Positions 10,446 through 22,545 of a stretch of DNA of 64,000 nt are shown in pieces (within the stretch, counting starts at the first letter, position 1; the number at the start of each line of letters is the position of its first letter). The stretch spans positions 499,001 through 563,000 of the forward strand of contig JAQPZY010001418.1 of the NCBI GenBank assembly GCA_029931535.1, given 5' to 3'. Made by a program: the position numbers and the translations under genes. The notes beneath the pieces are model-generated. The model was not told where the DNA came from, searched no databases, and saw only the letters and a list, made by a program, of their open reading frames with translations. The DNA is from Margaritifera margaritifera (taxonomy: Eukaryota; Mollusca; Bivalvia; Unionida; Margaritiferidae).

Positions 10446-10829
10446 CTGTTGCCTCTTGTAGAATCCGTTTGCTGTCTATTGTATAATGCTTCTGCTGTTT
10501 CTTGTATAAACCGTCTGTTGTCTCTTGTATAATCCGTTTGCTAACTCCTGTATAATCCGTTTGCTAACTCTTGTATAATGCGCTTAATCAGTTTGCTGTC
10601 TCTTGTATAATCCGTTTGCCGTCTCTTGTATAATCTGTCTGCTGACTCTTATATGCTCCGTCTGCTGTCTCTTGTATAATCCTTTTGCTATCTCTTGTGT
10701 AATGCTTCTGCTGTTTCTTGTATAAACCGTCTGTTGTCTCTTGTACAATCCGTTTGCTGTCTCTTGTATAATCCGTTTGCTGTCTCTTGTATAATCCGTT
10801 TGCTGTCTCTTGTATAATCTGTTTGCTCA
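10446..10829. repeat. 23-bp minisatellite, about 17 copies
   Basis: The unit is CTCTTGTATAATCCGTTTGC followed by TGT. A 23-bp period shifts the reading frame each unit, giving a 69-bp peptide period on the minus strand that is an artefact. Variants (GCTTCTGCTGTTTC, AAACCGTCTGTTG) occur in pairs at about 10480-10520 and 10703-10737, so a multi-unit block was duplicated within the array. Confidence 0.94.
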
Positions 10830-12126
10830 CTGGTCATACAATTATATTCTCTCCACATGTTGAATGTTCAGACAATTATGACCAGACATGATTTTTAAGT
10901 TATTCACGGACAAACGGCTGTATAATTTTTACATAATTGTGGGGGGTATTGTCAAAAGTTTGGCCTATCCTTCACAAAAGGCACTTTGGATAAATAACCA
11001 CGCAGTAACTTTAACATCACAATGATTAGTTATGATTCGCTGTCACATTAGGCTATCTTGTCATAACGTGCATCGGATTGTAGCGCTGGCCCTAACCATT
11101 GCACAAGTTCTCCTACAGAAAGCACATAACTACTAATATTAGCCCGGGTTATCCCTGTTATTGGCTCTTTATTTGGTATGCACAACCAATTGTACATACA
11201 AAAATGTTCATAACAAAGTTTTTAAAAAAAAAAAACTTTAAATTTAAACATTGGAAAAGCACATGCGAAGTAGTTAACAATAACTCAACTAAAATGAAGA
11301 CATGTTTAAAATGTTTAGACTTGTTCTGTACTTTCCAAACACTTTAAATTGCATGGACAGTCAAGGTGCAGCAAATAGACCATATTTATCTACCTGTATG
11401 ATAAAATAAAGAATAAAAACACAATATTATATTGTATTGTTTACAGGCCAAATTAAAGTGTATTGATCCCCTCTGCATCTACTCTGTGAAGATAAGAATA
11501 CATTATGATTACAAAAAGAGACAATTATAAGCATTATATGATTATATGGCAATTCATAGCCTAAATTTCGGACAAATGATATGGTTGGTGTATTGCAACA
11601 GTAGATTTACTATCAGTAGAGTGTCAAGCATTTAATTGCAATCTTCAGGGAATAAAGAATTTTATGAGGTTCTACTATTTTTAAAGATGCAATCAGTTTT
11701 TAGGTACCACATATCCAAGAATTCCATGAGCTTCTTCTGCAAGCATTTCATGAGCTTATACTACTAGTAAAGACGAAATAAGTTTTTAGATACCACATAT
11801 ACTAGAATGCCATGAGATTATACTACTAGTAAAGACAAAATAAGTTTTTAGATACCACATATCCCATTAGTTACGAAAGACGTAATCATTTGAATTGAAT
11901 GTAAGGTTTTAAATTCGTTAAACGCATTAAATGGATATCGATAAAATTAATTTACTTTACTTACAGTAATTATGAAAAACAGTTTCTCCTTTAGATAAAA
12001 TGCGCTTCGTTCTTGTCGATAACTCTGAACTCTTTTTTGTCTTTCCAGAGCTGTTTTACAGATTTTGAAAATAAACAGCAGAACCATCAGCTTGCTGTTG
12101 AGCAAGACCTTGACTATTTCAATTAT
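10830..12126. other. Mostly unassigned, with a 62-bp tandem duplication
   Basis: Most of it is unremarkable. Between about 11695 and 11865 a 62-bp segment containing CTACTAGTAAAGAC and AAGTTTTTAGATACCACATA occurs about 2.5 times. A polypyrimidine-AG (TCTTTCCAG, about 12041-12049) lies just before the 33-bp array, but no matching donor or protein similarity supports an exon. Confidence 0.45.
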
Positions 12127-12955
12127 ATGAGCCTCCTTGGAGTTTGCTATTCAGTTTATATGAGCCTCCTTGGAGTTTGCTATTCAGTGTATATGAGCCT
12201 CCTTGGAGTTTGCTATTCAGTGTATATGAGCCTCCTTGGAGTTTGCTATTCAGTGTATATGAGCCTCCTTGGAGTTTACTATTCAGTGTATATGAGCCTC
12301 CTTGGAGTTTACTATTCAGTGTATATGAGCCTCCTTGGAGTTTGCTATTCAGTGTATATGAGCCTCCTTGGAGTTTGCTATTCAGTGTATATGAGCCTCC
12401 TTGGAGTTTGCTATTCAGTGTATATGAGCCTCCTTGGAGTTTGCTATTCGGTGTATATGAGCCTCTTTGGAGTTTACTATTCAGTGTATATGAGCCTCCT
12501 TGGAGTTTGCTATTCAGTGTATATGAGCCTCCTTGGAGTTTACTATTCAGTGTATATGAGCCTCCTTGGAGTTTACTATTTAGTGTATATGAGCCTCCTT
12601 GGAGTTTGCTATTCAGTGTATATGGGCCTCCTTGGAGTTTACTATTTAGTGTATATGAGCCTCCTTGGAGTTTGCTATTCAGTGTATATGGGCCTCCTTG
12701 GAGTTTACTATTTAGTGTATATGAGCCTCCTTGGAGTTTGCTATTCAGTGTATATGGGCCTCCTTGGAGTTTACTATTTAGTGTATATGAGCCTCCTTGG
12801 AGTTTGCTATTCGGTGTATATGAGCCTCCTTGGAGTTTGCTATTCAGTGTATATGGGCCTCCTTGGAGTTTACTATTCAGTGTATATGAGCCTCCTTGGA
12901 GTTTGCTATTCAGTGTATATGATCTCTCCTTGAAGTTTGTTATTCAGTTTATATG
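12127..12955. repeat. 33-bp minisatellite, about 25 copies, with 66-bp higher-order units
   Basis: The unit is TATATGAGCCTCCTTGGAGT then TTGCTATTCAGTG. Since 33 is divisible by three, two plus-strand frames stay open for over 270 codons; one reads as repeats of MSLLGVCYSVY. Variation between units (GAG/GGG, TGC/TAC, TCA/TTA) mostly changes the amino acid, so a coding role is not supported. Between about 12600 and 12800 two unit types alternate regularly (GGGCC...TTACTATTTAGTG with GAGCC...TTGCTATTCAGTG), making a 66-bp dimer repeated about three times. Confidence 0.95.
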
Positions 12956-14004
12956 AACCCTCCTTAAAGTTTGCCTTTAATAGTTAAGAAGATCTGGTCC
13001 AAAGTTTTCATTTCAGAATTACAGAGGATGCATAAAACTAGTTATCAAAGACAAGCTCTCGTAAAGTACAATTTCAAAAACACGGATGATTTCTGGTAAA
13101 CATATGGATAGTTTTCCTGCCAGCTGTGCTCTGTGATTCGATAAACTGCCATCAACCTTCATTTTAGTTTTTTAATGGGTGCGAGCACCTGCAAGACATA
13201 ATGCAAAATGAAATTAAAATATATTTCTGATATTATCTATTGGACGTGAGTAACATGCACACTGAGTAAAATTTAAATTCTTTTAAATTAAAGAAAATTG
13301 TGCTTAAGGGTTGAACAAAATCAGTAGAAAGTTTATAAGGTTTTGTCAAATCGATTTTCAACTTGATCAATCAACCCTTGTCTACATAACAACATAATTT
13401 TCTTTTCTTTTAATAATGTTGACTTTTGTTCGTTTTTTTCGTCTATTTTGTTTTCAGTTTTAGATAAGTCAGTATTTTCTATATTACCATGTTATTTTTG
13501 TTATTATGGTTAAATATCTCTCCAGCCATTATCATATATATCGTTGTCTGATAATATCCTCACGTATATTTCATCATCTTTAGTGCAATCATTGTACATG
13601 ACGGTACAATCATATTTTATAATTTAAATAAAAAATTATTCTGGTGACAGCCTCTAAAACGCATATACATTTAGTCCCATATTCGACTGCATTCTGCATG
13701 TGCTTGATGTATTATAGGGATACTAATAACTAAAATTTATAATAATAAGCGAAATTAGTTGTTCATCATGAAAGGATACATTATTATTAGTTTTTCCTAT
13801 ATTCATTAGATCGTTATTATTAATATTAATATTTAACTAAAATAATAAAAAGTTACATAATTAGATGTTCCCACCAATTATTCACCAGTTAGTACAACGC
13901 TGCTGTCTTTAAGCGAAAGAAAACATGAGAGTGTTTATTTCCCATGCTCTGGCCTAGAAAGCCAAGTTTCTACGCTTACTGTTTGTGTTAGTCCTTGGAG
14001 TTCG
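12956..14004. other. Stretch without recognised features
   Basis: AT-rich, with several TAATAATA clusters near 13740-13860. No element was identified. The last 100 bases may be the 3' untranslated end of the LINE that follows on the minus strand. Confidence 0.4.
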
Positions 14005-16300
14005 AACATGTCTATGATATCATTCCCTGATTTGGTTTCTGTGATCATGTTAGTGATTGATCAGGCCAATGTCTGCTCTGAACTGTCAGTGGCACACGAA
14101 ACAGGAGATACTACTTGGGGTTGCTTGATCAACAAAGGACGTGCTGCAGTTTTGAGATTTACGCTGCTTGCGCTTCTGCACTGCCTCTGCAATTATCCGA
14201 AGCTCATAGTCTCTATCTCCAGTATGGATGAGCTTGCGCTACGTGGAACGATCCTGTGCGAGATCTTTCCAAGATTGAGGGTCAATAATGGAGTGTTTCA
14301 AGAATGACTTGATGTAGTCTTTGACACGTGTCTTCTGACTTCTCTGAGATCGATTTCCATCCTTGAGTTCGCCGTAGAATATCTTCTTTGGTAGTCTCTC
14401 GTCTGACATCGTGGTGATATGGCCTGTCCAACTCAGCTGGGATTTCATTCGCAGAGTGTAGATGCTTGGATGCCTGCACATGTGAGAACTTCAGTATCTG
14501 GGACCTTGTCCTGCTATCTTATCCTCATCGGTTTCCTCAGCCAGCGTGAAAATGGTTCAGCTTATTGGCATGGCGTCTGTACACCATCCAGGTTTCGCAT
14601 GCGTACAGCAGGGTCAGCAACATAATGGCCTTGTAGACTTTCAGTTTTGTTTCTAGACTGATGCATCTGCGCTCCCACACATTTGCGCGTAGTCTGTTGA
14701 AGGCCAAACATGCTTTGGCAATTCTGGTGTTAGTTTTGTCATCGATGTGGACTACACGTGACAGTATACAGCACAGGTAGGTGAACATGTCCACTGTCTG
14801 TGGGGTTTGGCCATTCACTGTGATTGCAGGCTCTACGTAAGGATTTTCAGGTGCAGATTGGTGCATCACCCATCTTCTTGATACTGATTGTGACACCAAA
14901 AGTGTCACAAGCTAACGAGAAATAGTCCATATTCTGTTGCATGTTAGACTCGGATCTGGCACTAAAGGAACGGTCGTCAGCAATTGGAGATCATGAACAG
15001 TCACTTCCAGTAACTTCGTCTTCTTCCGTAGTCAGATTGAAGAGCTTGCCATACGTCCTGTACCTAATGTCGATTCCAGTGTTATAGTCACGGAAGGCAT
15101 CTGTAAGCATGGCAGAGAACATCATAATGAAGAGGGTTGGGGGACAACACGCAGTTATGCTTGACTCCATTGGCGACTGGGAATGGTCCAGATGACTCCC
15201 TGTGGTTGACGGCGCGAGCGAATATGCCATCATGGAATTGCCGAACCAATACGATGAAATTATATGGGCAACCAAATTTTTCTATGATCTTCCAGAGGCC
15301 ATCACGACTGACTGTGTCAAAGGCTTTTGTCAGGTTGACGAAAGTCATGTACAGGTTGGAGTTCTATTCCTGGCATTTCTTCTGGAGTTAACGAGCTGCA
15401 AACACATTGTCTATGGTCCCTCGTCCTTTCCTGAAACTACACCGACCCTCAGACAGGAGCCCTAGATCGATATGATGCACGAGGCGATTCAGCAGGATTC
15501 TGGCGATGATTTTGCCGGCTACTGACACCAAGGAGATGACCCGATGGTTGTCGCAGGATTGTCTGTTGTCTTTCCGCTTGTAAAAGTGGACGATGGATAC
15601 ATCCTTATACTTCTGGGGTATAGTTCCTTGAGACCACATTGACTGGAGTTCAGTCAGTCTTTGAGTCATGTGCGAGCCTCCGGCTTCGTAGACCTCTGCT
15701 GGTCTAGCATCTGCTCCAGGTGCTTTGCTATTTGACAGCATCTCAATTGCTTTCTCAGATTCAGTCAGCGTTGGAGGATCAGCAAATGATGGCACCCCGA
15801 CAAAAGCGTGCATCAAATTTCAACCGACCTTTGCAGTCTTTTTTCACGCATCTCCATGACGTACTACCATCCGAATGAATACGATCTTCACAAAGCCGAT
15901 AGCCATCACGTAAAATGTGTTCTTTCTGCTTCTGCGATTCGGTTCTTTCCATAACTGCAAATGTTTGGGCCTAAATATATTCGTGTAATATTTATACAGT
16001 TTCAGGTTTGCAAGTAACTTTGAAGAATGACTCTTCAAATAATATTTGGAACTTTGAAATTATGTTACTTTTCATGTCTACTTCTACTCTTCAGGTTTTG
16101 GCGGCGCGATTTTGTCGGGGGTTTTAAGCTGCTCGCTTTTGACGGCGCGCTTTTGTCGGGACACCGCAAAGGATATATTGATTTCCACTTGGGCAATCGT
16201 CAATTGCCTCCTCGCTGATGTATGATTCATGATTAAGGACGTTGTTGAAGTGTTCTTCCCATCTTTGTAGTATCTTTCCTTGTCCATGCCGCATACCAAT
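14005..16300 (-). pseudogene. Decayed non-LTR retrotransposon (LINE) ORF2: reverse transcriptase to C-terminal zinc finger
   Basis: Reading the minus strand from 16300 down: a pre-RT segment (KILQRWEEHFNNVLN, about 16280-16230); about 270 unrelated-looking AT-rich bases; RT fingers (15816-15388: KAPGADARPAEVY, NHRVISLVSVAGKI, FRKGRGTIDNVFAAR); palm motif A (NLTKAFDTVSRDGLW, about 15340); a NGVKHNCVLSP segment (canonical QGC is changed to HNC) at about 15150; catalytic motif C as IADD at 14984-14973, just after a one-base frameshift; thumb and connection (14908-14537: VNGQ, RLRANVWERR, LLYACETW); the DERLPKKIFYGEL segment (14400); and a C-terminal C2H2-like finger (SCFVCH ... HxxxH, about 14085-14015) broken by stops. 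At least five frame changes and several stops show it is dead. The endonuclease domain is missing, so it is 5'-truncated. The clade is not assigned. Confidence 0.93.
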
Positions 16301-17689
16301 TGCGATTTTTACAGTCCAGAATGCATCAAATCATCATGTAGTAATCCCATCATACAATTTAAAATTTACAAGTATTCACCTTGAATGAGGCTGAATGTCA
16401 GTTACATGTTGAAAGCGTAAGGAAGATGAACAACAAATAAGTCATTTTCGTTCTTCAAATAAACATTTAATGGGATGCTTTCCAAACGTCCTTAATATAA
16501 AAGACTGTAATATCTACTTGCCTGCACGTGCTTGGTGATGTGGGGAAAAAGGGGAAATAACTTCGATAAAAGAGATGTAACAGTAATGTTAAGTGGTTCT
16601 CTACAATAAAAAGAAGATACATCCAGATCTCGAATTAAAAAAGTTGATTAGGCATCAATATTTTTTATTCTAACACTGTAATGAAATTAAAAATCTATCC
16701 AATGATTTTTTTTTATCAGTTAGCGGAAACAAGTGCCTGAGTCCAAGACAAGGATGCCTTTTTAAGGCGCATTTGAGACTTTCACTAGGATTCATTTTTT
16801 TTCAACATTCATGATTTTTAATACGGATACAGAGGTATACATTCCTCTTCCTTCAAAATCGATATCGCAAAATAATATGGTTGCCACGAAGTGTTTTCAT
16901 AAAATTGTGCATATTAAAATCCTTACAAATAATAACATAGCACCATCTGAATATCGCAAACTTCAATTCAAATCTTCAAGTAACTAAAAGTTTTACTTAA
17001 CCATATTTATTGGATACATATGTACACCCACCCACCCCCATCCCTCAACAACGATTTAATTAATACAAGAGCAAACGATAACATTATGATTCAGCACAGG
17101 AAATTGTAGTGATTCGAAATTCATACGTACAGCTCAAGAAATACATTCACTCGGACTTAAGTTATAGGATCACAAATACAAGATGTATTGACATGTATCA
17201 AATTCAACTAGTACAATTTCTATCTGATCATTTACATGTGATCAAATAAGTACTATATATGAAAAATGGCAGAAAATAAGATACTAATAAACCGATATAA
17301 CGTTAAGTGGATCGAAAGTAATTGGCTAATAATACCAAAAGCAGCAGAACGCAGCCCACACGACTCTGCGTTGTATATGGGTATAAAGATCGATCTGATA
17401 AGGCATAATACCGATGATACATCCCATAAAGCGAATTAATTGCTATTTAATTGGTCATCCTTACTAACATTGTCATTTCCTGACATTTCATTGTCAGACT
17501 ACAAGCTTTTGTCTATTGAAGTGTGTTTTGTTGTATGCCAATTCGCGGGATTAAAGCAGAAAACTGTAAAAGTGCATACGGTAATTACAAATCATCTAGA
17601 AAGCCGTGTTCATCAAATGATAAACTTAAAAGAGAATATTTGTAGCATTCATGCTATTGCAAACTAATTGCTCGTGAAATATAATCTTA
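16301..17689. other. Stretch without recognised features
   Basis: AT-rich, apparently unique sequence with short poly-T runs. I see no gene. Confidence 0.4.
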
Positions 17690-19995
17690 TCGTTTATAAA
17701 CGCCAATGTAAGATGGGAGAAATAGCAGTAAAAAAGCATGTATTATAAGCAGGTTCTGTATTATTGACGTTTATAAAAGCCACTGTAAAATGGATGAAAT
17801 AGCAGTGCAAAATATATATTCACACCAGGTCATGTAATCTTGACGTTTATAAACGCTTAAGTAAAATGGAAAAAATAGTAGTTTAAAAAAACATAATCAC
17901 AGGTCCCGTGTTCTTGACGTTTGAAAACGTATATGTAAGATGGGAGAAATAGCAGTATTAAAACATATAATCACACCAGGTCTTGTGTACTTGACGTTTA
18001 TAAACGCTTAAGTAAGATGGGAAAATAAAAATACAAAAACATATAATCACACCAGGTCTTGTGTACTTGACGTTTATAAACGCTTAAGTAAGATGGGAAA
18101 ATAAAAATACAAACATATAACCACACATGATCCTGTATTCTTCACATTTATAAACGCCTATGTAAGATGGGAGAAATGGCAGTACAAAAACATATAATCA
18201 AACCAAGTCCCGTATTCTTGACGTTTATAACGGCTGAAGTGAGATCGGAGAAATAGCAGTATAAAAACACATAATCACACCAGGTACTGTATTCTTGGCG
18301 TTTATAAACGCCTGTGTAAAATGGTAGAAATAGCAGTACAAAAACAATTAATCACACAGTCGTGTATTCTTGACGTTTATAAACGCCTATGTAAAATAGG
18401 CAAAACAGCAGTACATAAATAAATAATCACACCAGGTCGTGTATTCTTGACGTTAATAAACGCCTGTGTAAGATGAGAGAAATAGCCGTTCAAAAACATA
18501 AAATCACACCAGGTCTTGTATTCATGACGTTTGTAAACGCCTGGTCATGTATACATGACGTCTGTAAACGCCTATGTGAGATGGGAGAAACAGCAGTACA
18601 AAAACATATAATGACACCAGGTCCTGTATTTCTTGAGGTTTATAAACACTGAACTAAAATGTGAGAAATAGCAGGATAAAAACATATAATCACACAAGGT
18701 AATGTGTTCTTGATGTTTATAAACGCATTTATAAGTTGGAATAAAGAGAGTATGAAAACATAAGTGCATCAAGTCCTGTATTCTTCACGTTTATAAACGC
18801 CTATGTAAAATGTGAGAAATAGCAGTACAAAAAAGACATAATCACAGAAGGGCGTGTATTCTTGACGTTTATAAATGCCTGTGTAAGATGGGAGAAATAG
18901 TAGTACAAAAACATATAATCACACAAGGTTGTGTATTCTTGACGCTTATAAACGCCTGTGTAATATGGGAGAAATAGCAGTACAAACACATATAATCACA
19001 CCAAGTCTAGTATTCTTGACTTTTATAAACGGCAATGTAAGATGGGAGAAATAGCAATACAAAAACAAGTAATCACACAAGGTCGTGTATTCTTTACATT
19101 TATAAACGCCTATGTAAAATGGGAAAAGCAGCAGTAGAAAAATATATAATCACACCAGGTCTTGTATTCTTAATGTTCATAAACGCCTATATAAGATGGG
19201 AGAAATGGGAGTACAAAAACATAACCACACCAGGTTCTGTATTCTTGACGTTTATAAACGTCTGTGTGATATGGAAGAAATAGCAATATAAAAACATATA
19301 ATTACACAAGGTCATGTATTCTGGACGTTTATAAACGTCTATGTGATATGGAAGAAATAGCAATATAAAAACATATAATTACACAAGGTCATGTATTCTC
19401 TTATGTAAGATGCGGAAATAGCAGTACAAAAACATATAATCACACCAGATCATGTATTCTTGACGTTTATAAATGTGTATGTAAGATGGAAAAAAACAGC
19501 TGTAGAAAAACATATAATCACACCTGGTTTTGTATTTTTGACTTTATAAACGCCTATGTAAGATTGGACAAATAGCAGTACAAAAAAAAATACAATCATA
19601 CCACATCCTGTATTCTTGACGTTTATAAAGGCTGAAGAAAGATTGGAGAAATAGCAGTAAAAAATATAATCACACAAGGTTATGTGTTCTTGATGTTTAT
19701 GAACGCGAATGTTAGCTTGGAGAAAAACAGTATAGACAACATAATCACACGAGGTCCTGTATTCTTGACGTTGATAAACGTCTATGTAAGATTGGAGAAA
19801 TAGCAGTAGAAAAATATATAATCACACCAGGTTTTGTATTCTTGATGTTTATAAACCCCTATGTAAAATGGGAGAAATAACAGTACAAAAACATATAATC
19901 ACACAAGGTTGCGTATTCCTGACGCTTATAAACGCCCTATGTAAGGTTTTGGAAAAATAACAGTACAAAAACATAACCACACCAGGTCCTGTAAT
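17690..19995. repeat. 77-bp satellite, about 30 copies
   Basis: The unit runs TTCTTGACGTTTATAAACGC, CTATGTAAGATGGGAGAAAT, AGCAGTACAAAAACATATAA, TCACACCAGGTCCTGTA. It holds a perfect 12-bp palindrome CGTTTATAAACG that is kept in most units although the rest drifts. Neighbouring units often share rare variants (for example the pairs at 17990-18110 and 19245-19390), as expected from local unequal exchange. A 77-bp period is not a multiple of three, so open frames here are accidental. This is the longest tandem array in the window. Confidence 0.95.
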
Positions 19996-20252
19996 CTTGA
20001 TACGGATATTTTGTTGGGTGTATGGGGATAGTTACACGGATATTTTGTTGGGTGAATGGGATGTTAACAGTTACACGGATATTTTGTTGGGTGTATGGGA
20101 TGTTAATAGTTACACGGATATTTTGTTGGGTGTATGGGATGTTAATAGTTACACGGATATTTTGTTGGGTGTATGGGATGTTAATAGTTACACGGATATT
20201 TTGTTGGGTGTATGGGATGTTAATAGTTACACGGATACTTTGTTGGGTGTAT
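19996..20252. repeat. 39-bp minisatellite, about 6.5 copies
   Basis: The unit is ATATTTTGTTGGGTGTATGG then GATGTTAATAGTTACACGG. It begins abruptly inside the last unit of the 77-bp satellite, right after CCTGTAATCTTGA. Units are nearly identical, so expansion is recent. The open frames it creates are a by-product of the 39-bp period. Confidence 0.95.
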
Positions 20253-21356
20253 GGGATGGTACGAGCCTAAAAAAATTTTGTTTTTCATGAGGTGAAAGGA
20301 AACTCATATAAATAAAATATTATATAAATTGGCTATAGACCAGAGGGCCATACATTTTTTTCTAAGTGGTAATAAACATATTCATCTTCCATACTATCAA
20401 GGCTAGATTTATACATTGAATGCTTGCTATTATCAAAAGATACTGAACTGCAGCGTTTGTAATCGCAATTAGTCACTCTCTCGGGTTGAAGAAACTTTCA
20501 TGACATTTGAAATCACACACCTGATAATTATACACAGCGGGTAAAATCACCTTACTTGGATCGGTACTTTGAAGTCACAAAATTAAATATTTTGATCGAC
20601 AGAAATAATCTTTTCAAGCTATTCCGATTTAAAAAATCTATACTCAAAACAAACCTTAGCGTGTTTTAGTACAAACCATCAGGAACGATAACCTAGCTGA
20701 CCGCAATTCCTTATGTTCCGTTGAAGTTTACTAGCTCTAATGCACCGAAGATAAAGAGGAGGGCCTAATCGAGGCGGCAGTAGTGGCGGGAAGCCATGGA
20801 ATTCAACAATGCTAGTGCTAAGACACAATGCAAAAGGTCGAATTACTCAAAGATCTGTTTTTGGAAACTGTACAATTGTTGTATAACCATTTTACAACTC
20901 AAACGGCAAGACTTAAGTAGGAAAAGTTTCAACTTAAACATTACATTCCTCGTGCTTCAATTCAATTACTTTGCACATCTTCAATAATTGGTGTAAATTG
21001 TTAAGACCTGATAATAATAAATGGAAGGAGTTCTGGCCAATCAATTTTTAGGGGTGTGTCTTACAATTCGATTAAGCTTTTATAGTAATAATCGAGTCAC
21101 TGATACTTTTATAATATTTGATATTTATGTGAGAGAAAACTACAAAAATATTTGTTTTCAGAAAATTGTGTGTGGTAAGATCCAGATTATATTCTTTATT
21201 TCTTCTCATTATTGTACGATCTGCTATACAATTAGTGCTAATAATTGCTATTTCTGTAATTGTGATGAGAAACAAATCCCTTCAAAACGTAAATAGCTAT
21301 TTATATGAAAGAAGAAATATTTGCCTCCTTTTGGCTGCCTGAAAGATATTTCCAAA
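20253..21356. other. Stretch without recognised features
   Basis: No repeat or gene is identifiable. Short open frames here (for example 20796-20987 and 21021-21296) are AT-rich and without recognisable similarity. Confidence 0.4.
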
Positions 21357-21618
21357 ATTTCACCTTAATATACATATATTTAAGGTGTCCGTGCTATTAA
21401 GTTTCATCTTAATATACATATATTTAAGGTGTCAGTACTATTAAGTTTCATCTTAATATACATATATTTAAGGTGTCAGTGCTAATAAGTTTCATATTAA
21501 TATGCATATATTTAAGGTGTCAGTGCTAATAAGTTTCATATTAATATGCATATATTAAAGATGACAGTGCTATTAAGTTTCATCTTAATATACATATATT
21601 TAAGGTGTCAGTGCTATT
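21357..21618. repeat. 44-bp minisatellite of hairpins, 6 copies
   Basis: The unit is TTAAGTTTCATCTTAATATA then CATATATTTAAGGTGTCAGT and GCTA. Within each unit ACCTTAATATA and TATATTTAAGGT are inverted repeats around CATA, so every unit can fold into a hairpin. Two neighbouring units share the variant TTCATATTAATATGCATATA. Confidence 0.93.
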
Positions 21619-21756
21619 AAAACATTTTAAACCTAAGTAAAAGAAACTGTATTCCTTCACTACTTTAAAATCTACCAAGGTGAGAAAGTGAATGTTGAAG
21701 ACAATTATTTCTGTAATTATCTTAATCTAAAATATTTTTTTTTTCTTGTTTTTTTT

Positions 21757-21863
<107 letters not shown>

Positions 21864-22340
21864 TTTATTGTATGACATTTTTTCTAACTTATTTGACACA
21901 TGCAGACATTGTTGCCCATTCTTTCACCATTATCCGATATAAGGGTGATAACCCAAAACTATTTATAACGCCCAAAATACTCGAAAATGTTGATTGTTTT
22001 TTTGTTGTTTTTTTTTCTTTTTTCGTTATTGTTTTTTTCATTTCCATAAAGTTTGCCCAGTTTAAAACTATTTCATCCCTCTGGTCTAATGTTAGAATAG
22101 GATCACAATTCCTTCAATTTATTTTTGAGTTATCAGTGTTATTAATATTACCGAGTATGGAGTGTCTGACGCAATAGATACGCTGATGCACATCACAAAC
22201 TGTAGGAGCAGAGTCTTGAGAAGAAGTAACGCTGGCACCGGTCACAAAATATCTTTGGATTAGCGCTGGTAGGCTCTAATGGATCACAAAGAAATAAACA
22301 ACATGGGTAAAAAATATAGCCTGGATACCGACAATAATTG

Positions 22341-22545
22341 GGAGCCCCTGGTGGCCGAGTGGTCTAAGGCGCTCGCCTTTACCGATCACTGCCATCTTAC
22401 CTCTGTCCGCGTGGGTTAGAATCTCGGGCTCGGCCAATGTGGTTATGTGAGAAAGCTTGCCAGTAGCTTCCCGTAGGTCGGTGGTTCTTCCCGGGATTTT
22501 CCCGGGTTCTTCCTCCACCAGATTTACTGGCCGCCATATATAGCC
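22341..22545 (+). repeat. tRNA-derived SINE, family 3
   Basis: The head resembles a Leu/Ser-type tRNA: GGTGGCCGAGTGGTCTAAGG is an A-box with the long-arm tRNA pattern, and GTTAGAATCTCG is a B-box-like motif. The body is shared with 1811-1885 (TGCCAGTAGCTTCCCGTAGG, GGTGGTTCTTCCCGGG, TCTTCCTCCACCAGATTTAC, TGGCCGCCATAT). Extra sequence inside the head, between anticodon arm and B-box, rules out a normal tRNA gene. Confidence 0.85.
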
